From assembly GCA_002005505.1 (NCBI GenBank), contig KV908618.1:1-20000 (forward strand): DNA of 20,000 nt, written 5' to 3'. Position numbers and translations under genes: made by a program. This document shows positions 19,445-20,000 of the stretch, one piece after another. Under the pieces are notes generated by a model that was given only the letters and a program-made list of their open reading frames with translations, ran no database searches and had not been told where the DNA came from. Numbering within the stretch: the stretch's first letter is position 1; each line of letters starts with the position of its first letter. The stretch is from Botryococcus braunii. Lineage: Eukaryota; Chlorophyta; Trebouxiophyceae.

Positions 19445-19592
19445 TCATCTGTTAATTGCCTGCTTACATGCCTTCGTTGCAAGTGCATCCAGCCTTTCAC
19501 GAAGCTCCTTCGCCGGCGGTCTTTTATCTACATCGTCTCGTGTACACTCATTGTACATCTCCAAGATTTCCGGAGGGCATTCCCCTTCCTCA
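19445..19592 (-). CDS. protein kinase, C-terminal exon
   Basis: On the minus strand GGGCTTTGCAG|T begins an exon that runs to TGA at 19445-19447. The peptide CPPEILEMYNECTRDDVDKR, then PPAKELRERLDAL, matches the end of the protein kinase catalytic domain (subdomain XI). In that region P-E-I/L, a helix, C-x(5-8)-R-P and a final amphipathic helix are conserved, and the invariant Arg is present in DKRP. The style fits tyrosine kinase-like or receptor-like families. Entry phase is 2. About 15 residues follow the domain and no tail domain is seen. I found no DFG, HRD or APE motif in 19593-20000, so the preceding exons must lie beyond the window or be small and unrecognised. Confidence 0.6.
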
Positions 19593-20000
19593 CTGCAAAG
19601 CCCACAACAAGCCCTCAACGGCCTCATCATCAAGATACGCCTGCTAAACTTTCCTTGGGCCACATATGTGCAACATGCAGGACGCTGGTTTCGGAGTCAT
19701 GCCTTTCTACACAGCACTGACACACGCAAGTCCAAAAGGAACCTTCACACTTGTAAGAGAGATTGGCAACGTCAACAGAACCATTCACACCAGTAAGCCC
19801 AGTAAGACATAGGGATGCAACTGCGGGTTCAGCACGCAGAAGCTCAAACTCGACGATGGATTAGGCTCCCCGATGCATCATGACACCTACGATCTGTCCT
19901 TGGACAGGCCTCAGCAACCCCTGATACAGGGAAGTAGAACTGCTTGACTACATATTTTAGGGGTTCCTACTCGGAGCTTTCATCGGCTGAACCTTGCATA
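19593..20000 (-). other. probable intron / 5' part of the kinase gene
   Basis: Upstream of the kinase exon on the minus strand no kinase motif is visible. An AG-preceded open stretch of about 25 codons near 19920-19840 is not kinase-like. I treat the region as intronic and incomplete at the window edge. Confidence 0.35.

Overview
This is eukaryotic nuclear DNA. Three things point that way: GT-AG exon/intron structure, long microsatellites, and a Ty1/copia LTR retrotransposon. No operons, Shine-Dalgarno spacing or phage/bacterial genes are visible. A green-lineage alga is my best guess, at low confidence. The hints are the plant-like base in the retroelement's initiator-Met primer site and the general look of the genes. 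The species cannot be named from the sequence.

Layout. 1-300: short inverted repeats built on GTTGCCA. About 303-1527: a 1.2-kb almost pure homopyrimidine tract of (CT)n and C-runs. 1585-1710: copy 1 of a dispersed repeat that recurs three more times near 17-18.6 kb. 2445-8166: a complete-ended minus-strand Ty1/copia element with a perfect 5-bp target duplication (TAAGC), two LTRs, a half-tRNA primer site and a polypurine tract. Its coding region is broken. Gag is intact, but the protease and the first part of integrase are deleted. The rest of pol is split by two frame changes, leaving an intact reverse transcriptase/RNase H reading frame. The LTRs differ at only three aligned positions, so the insertion looks recent. 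The downstream (3') LTR also carries a 328-bp expansion.

9317-14048: a phase-compatible six-exon gene model on the plus strand. It encodes a protein I do not recognise and ends in a hydrophobic, probably membrane-spanning exon. Its introns hold a GGGGGT array, an (AC)n repeat with a G-run, a strong hairpin, a 13-bp minisatellite and a degenerate second copy of exon 4. About 15179-15330: another isolated exon-like segment with a membrane span, of uncertain ownership. 16.4-19.3 kb: no convincing gene, but repeats, inverted repeats and a homopurine tract. 19445-19592 (minus): the terminal exon of a protein kinase, whose catalytic core would lie beyond the right edge or in unseen exons.

How the parts relate. 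The retroelement is probably a non-autonomous passenger that was mobilised by proteins from intact relatives. It sits about 1.15 kb upstream of the six-exon gene, with its 5' LTR end nearest that gene and its transcription pointing away. The repeat family with core copies at 1.6, 17.0, 17.2 and 18.6 kb lies next to pyrimidine-rich microsatellite in two of four copies, in the same relative orientation, so the two may have spread together.
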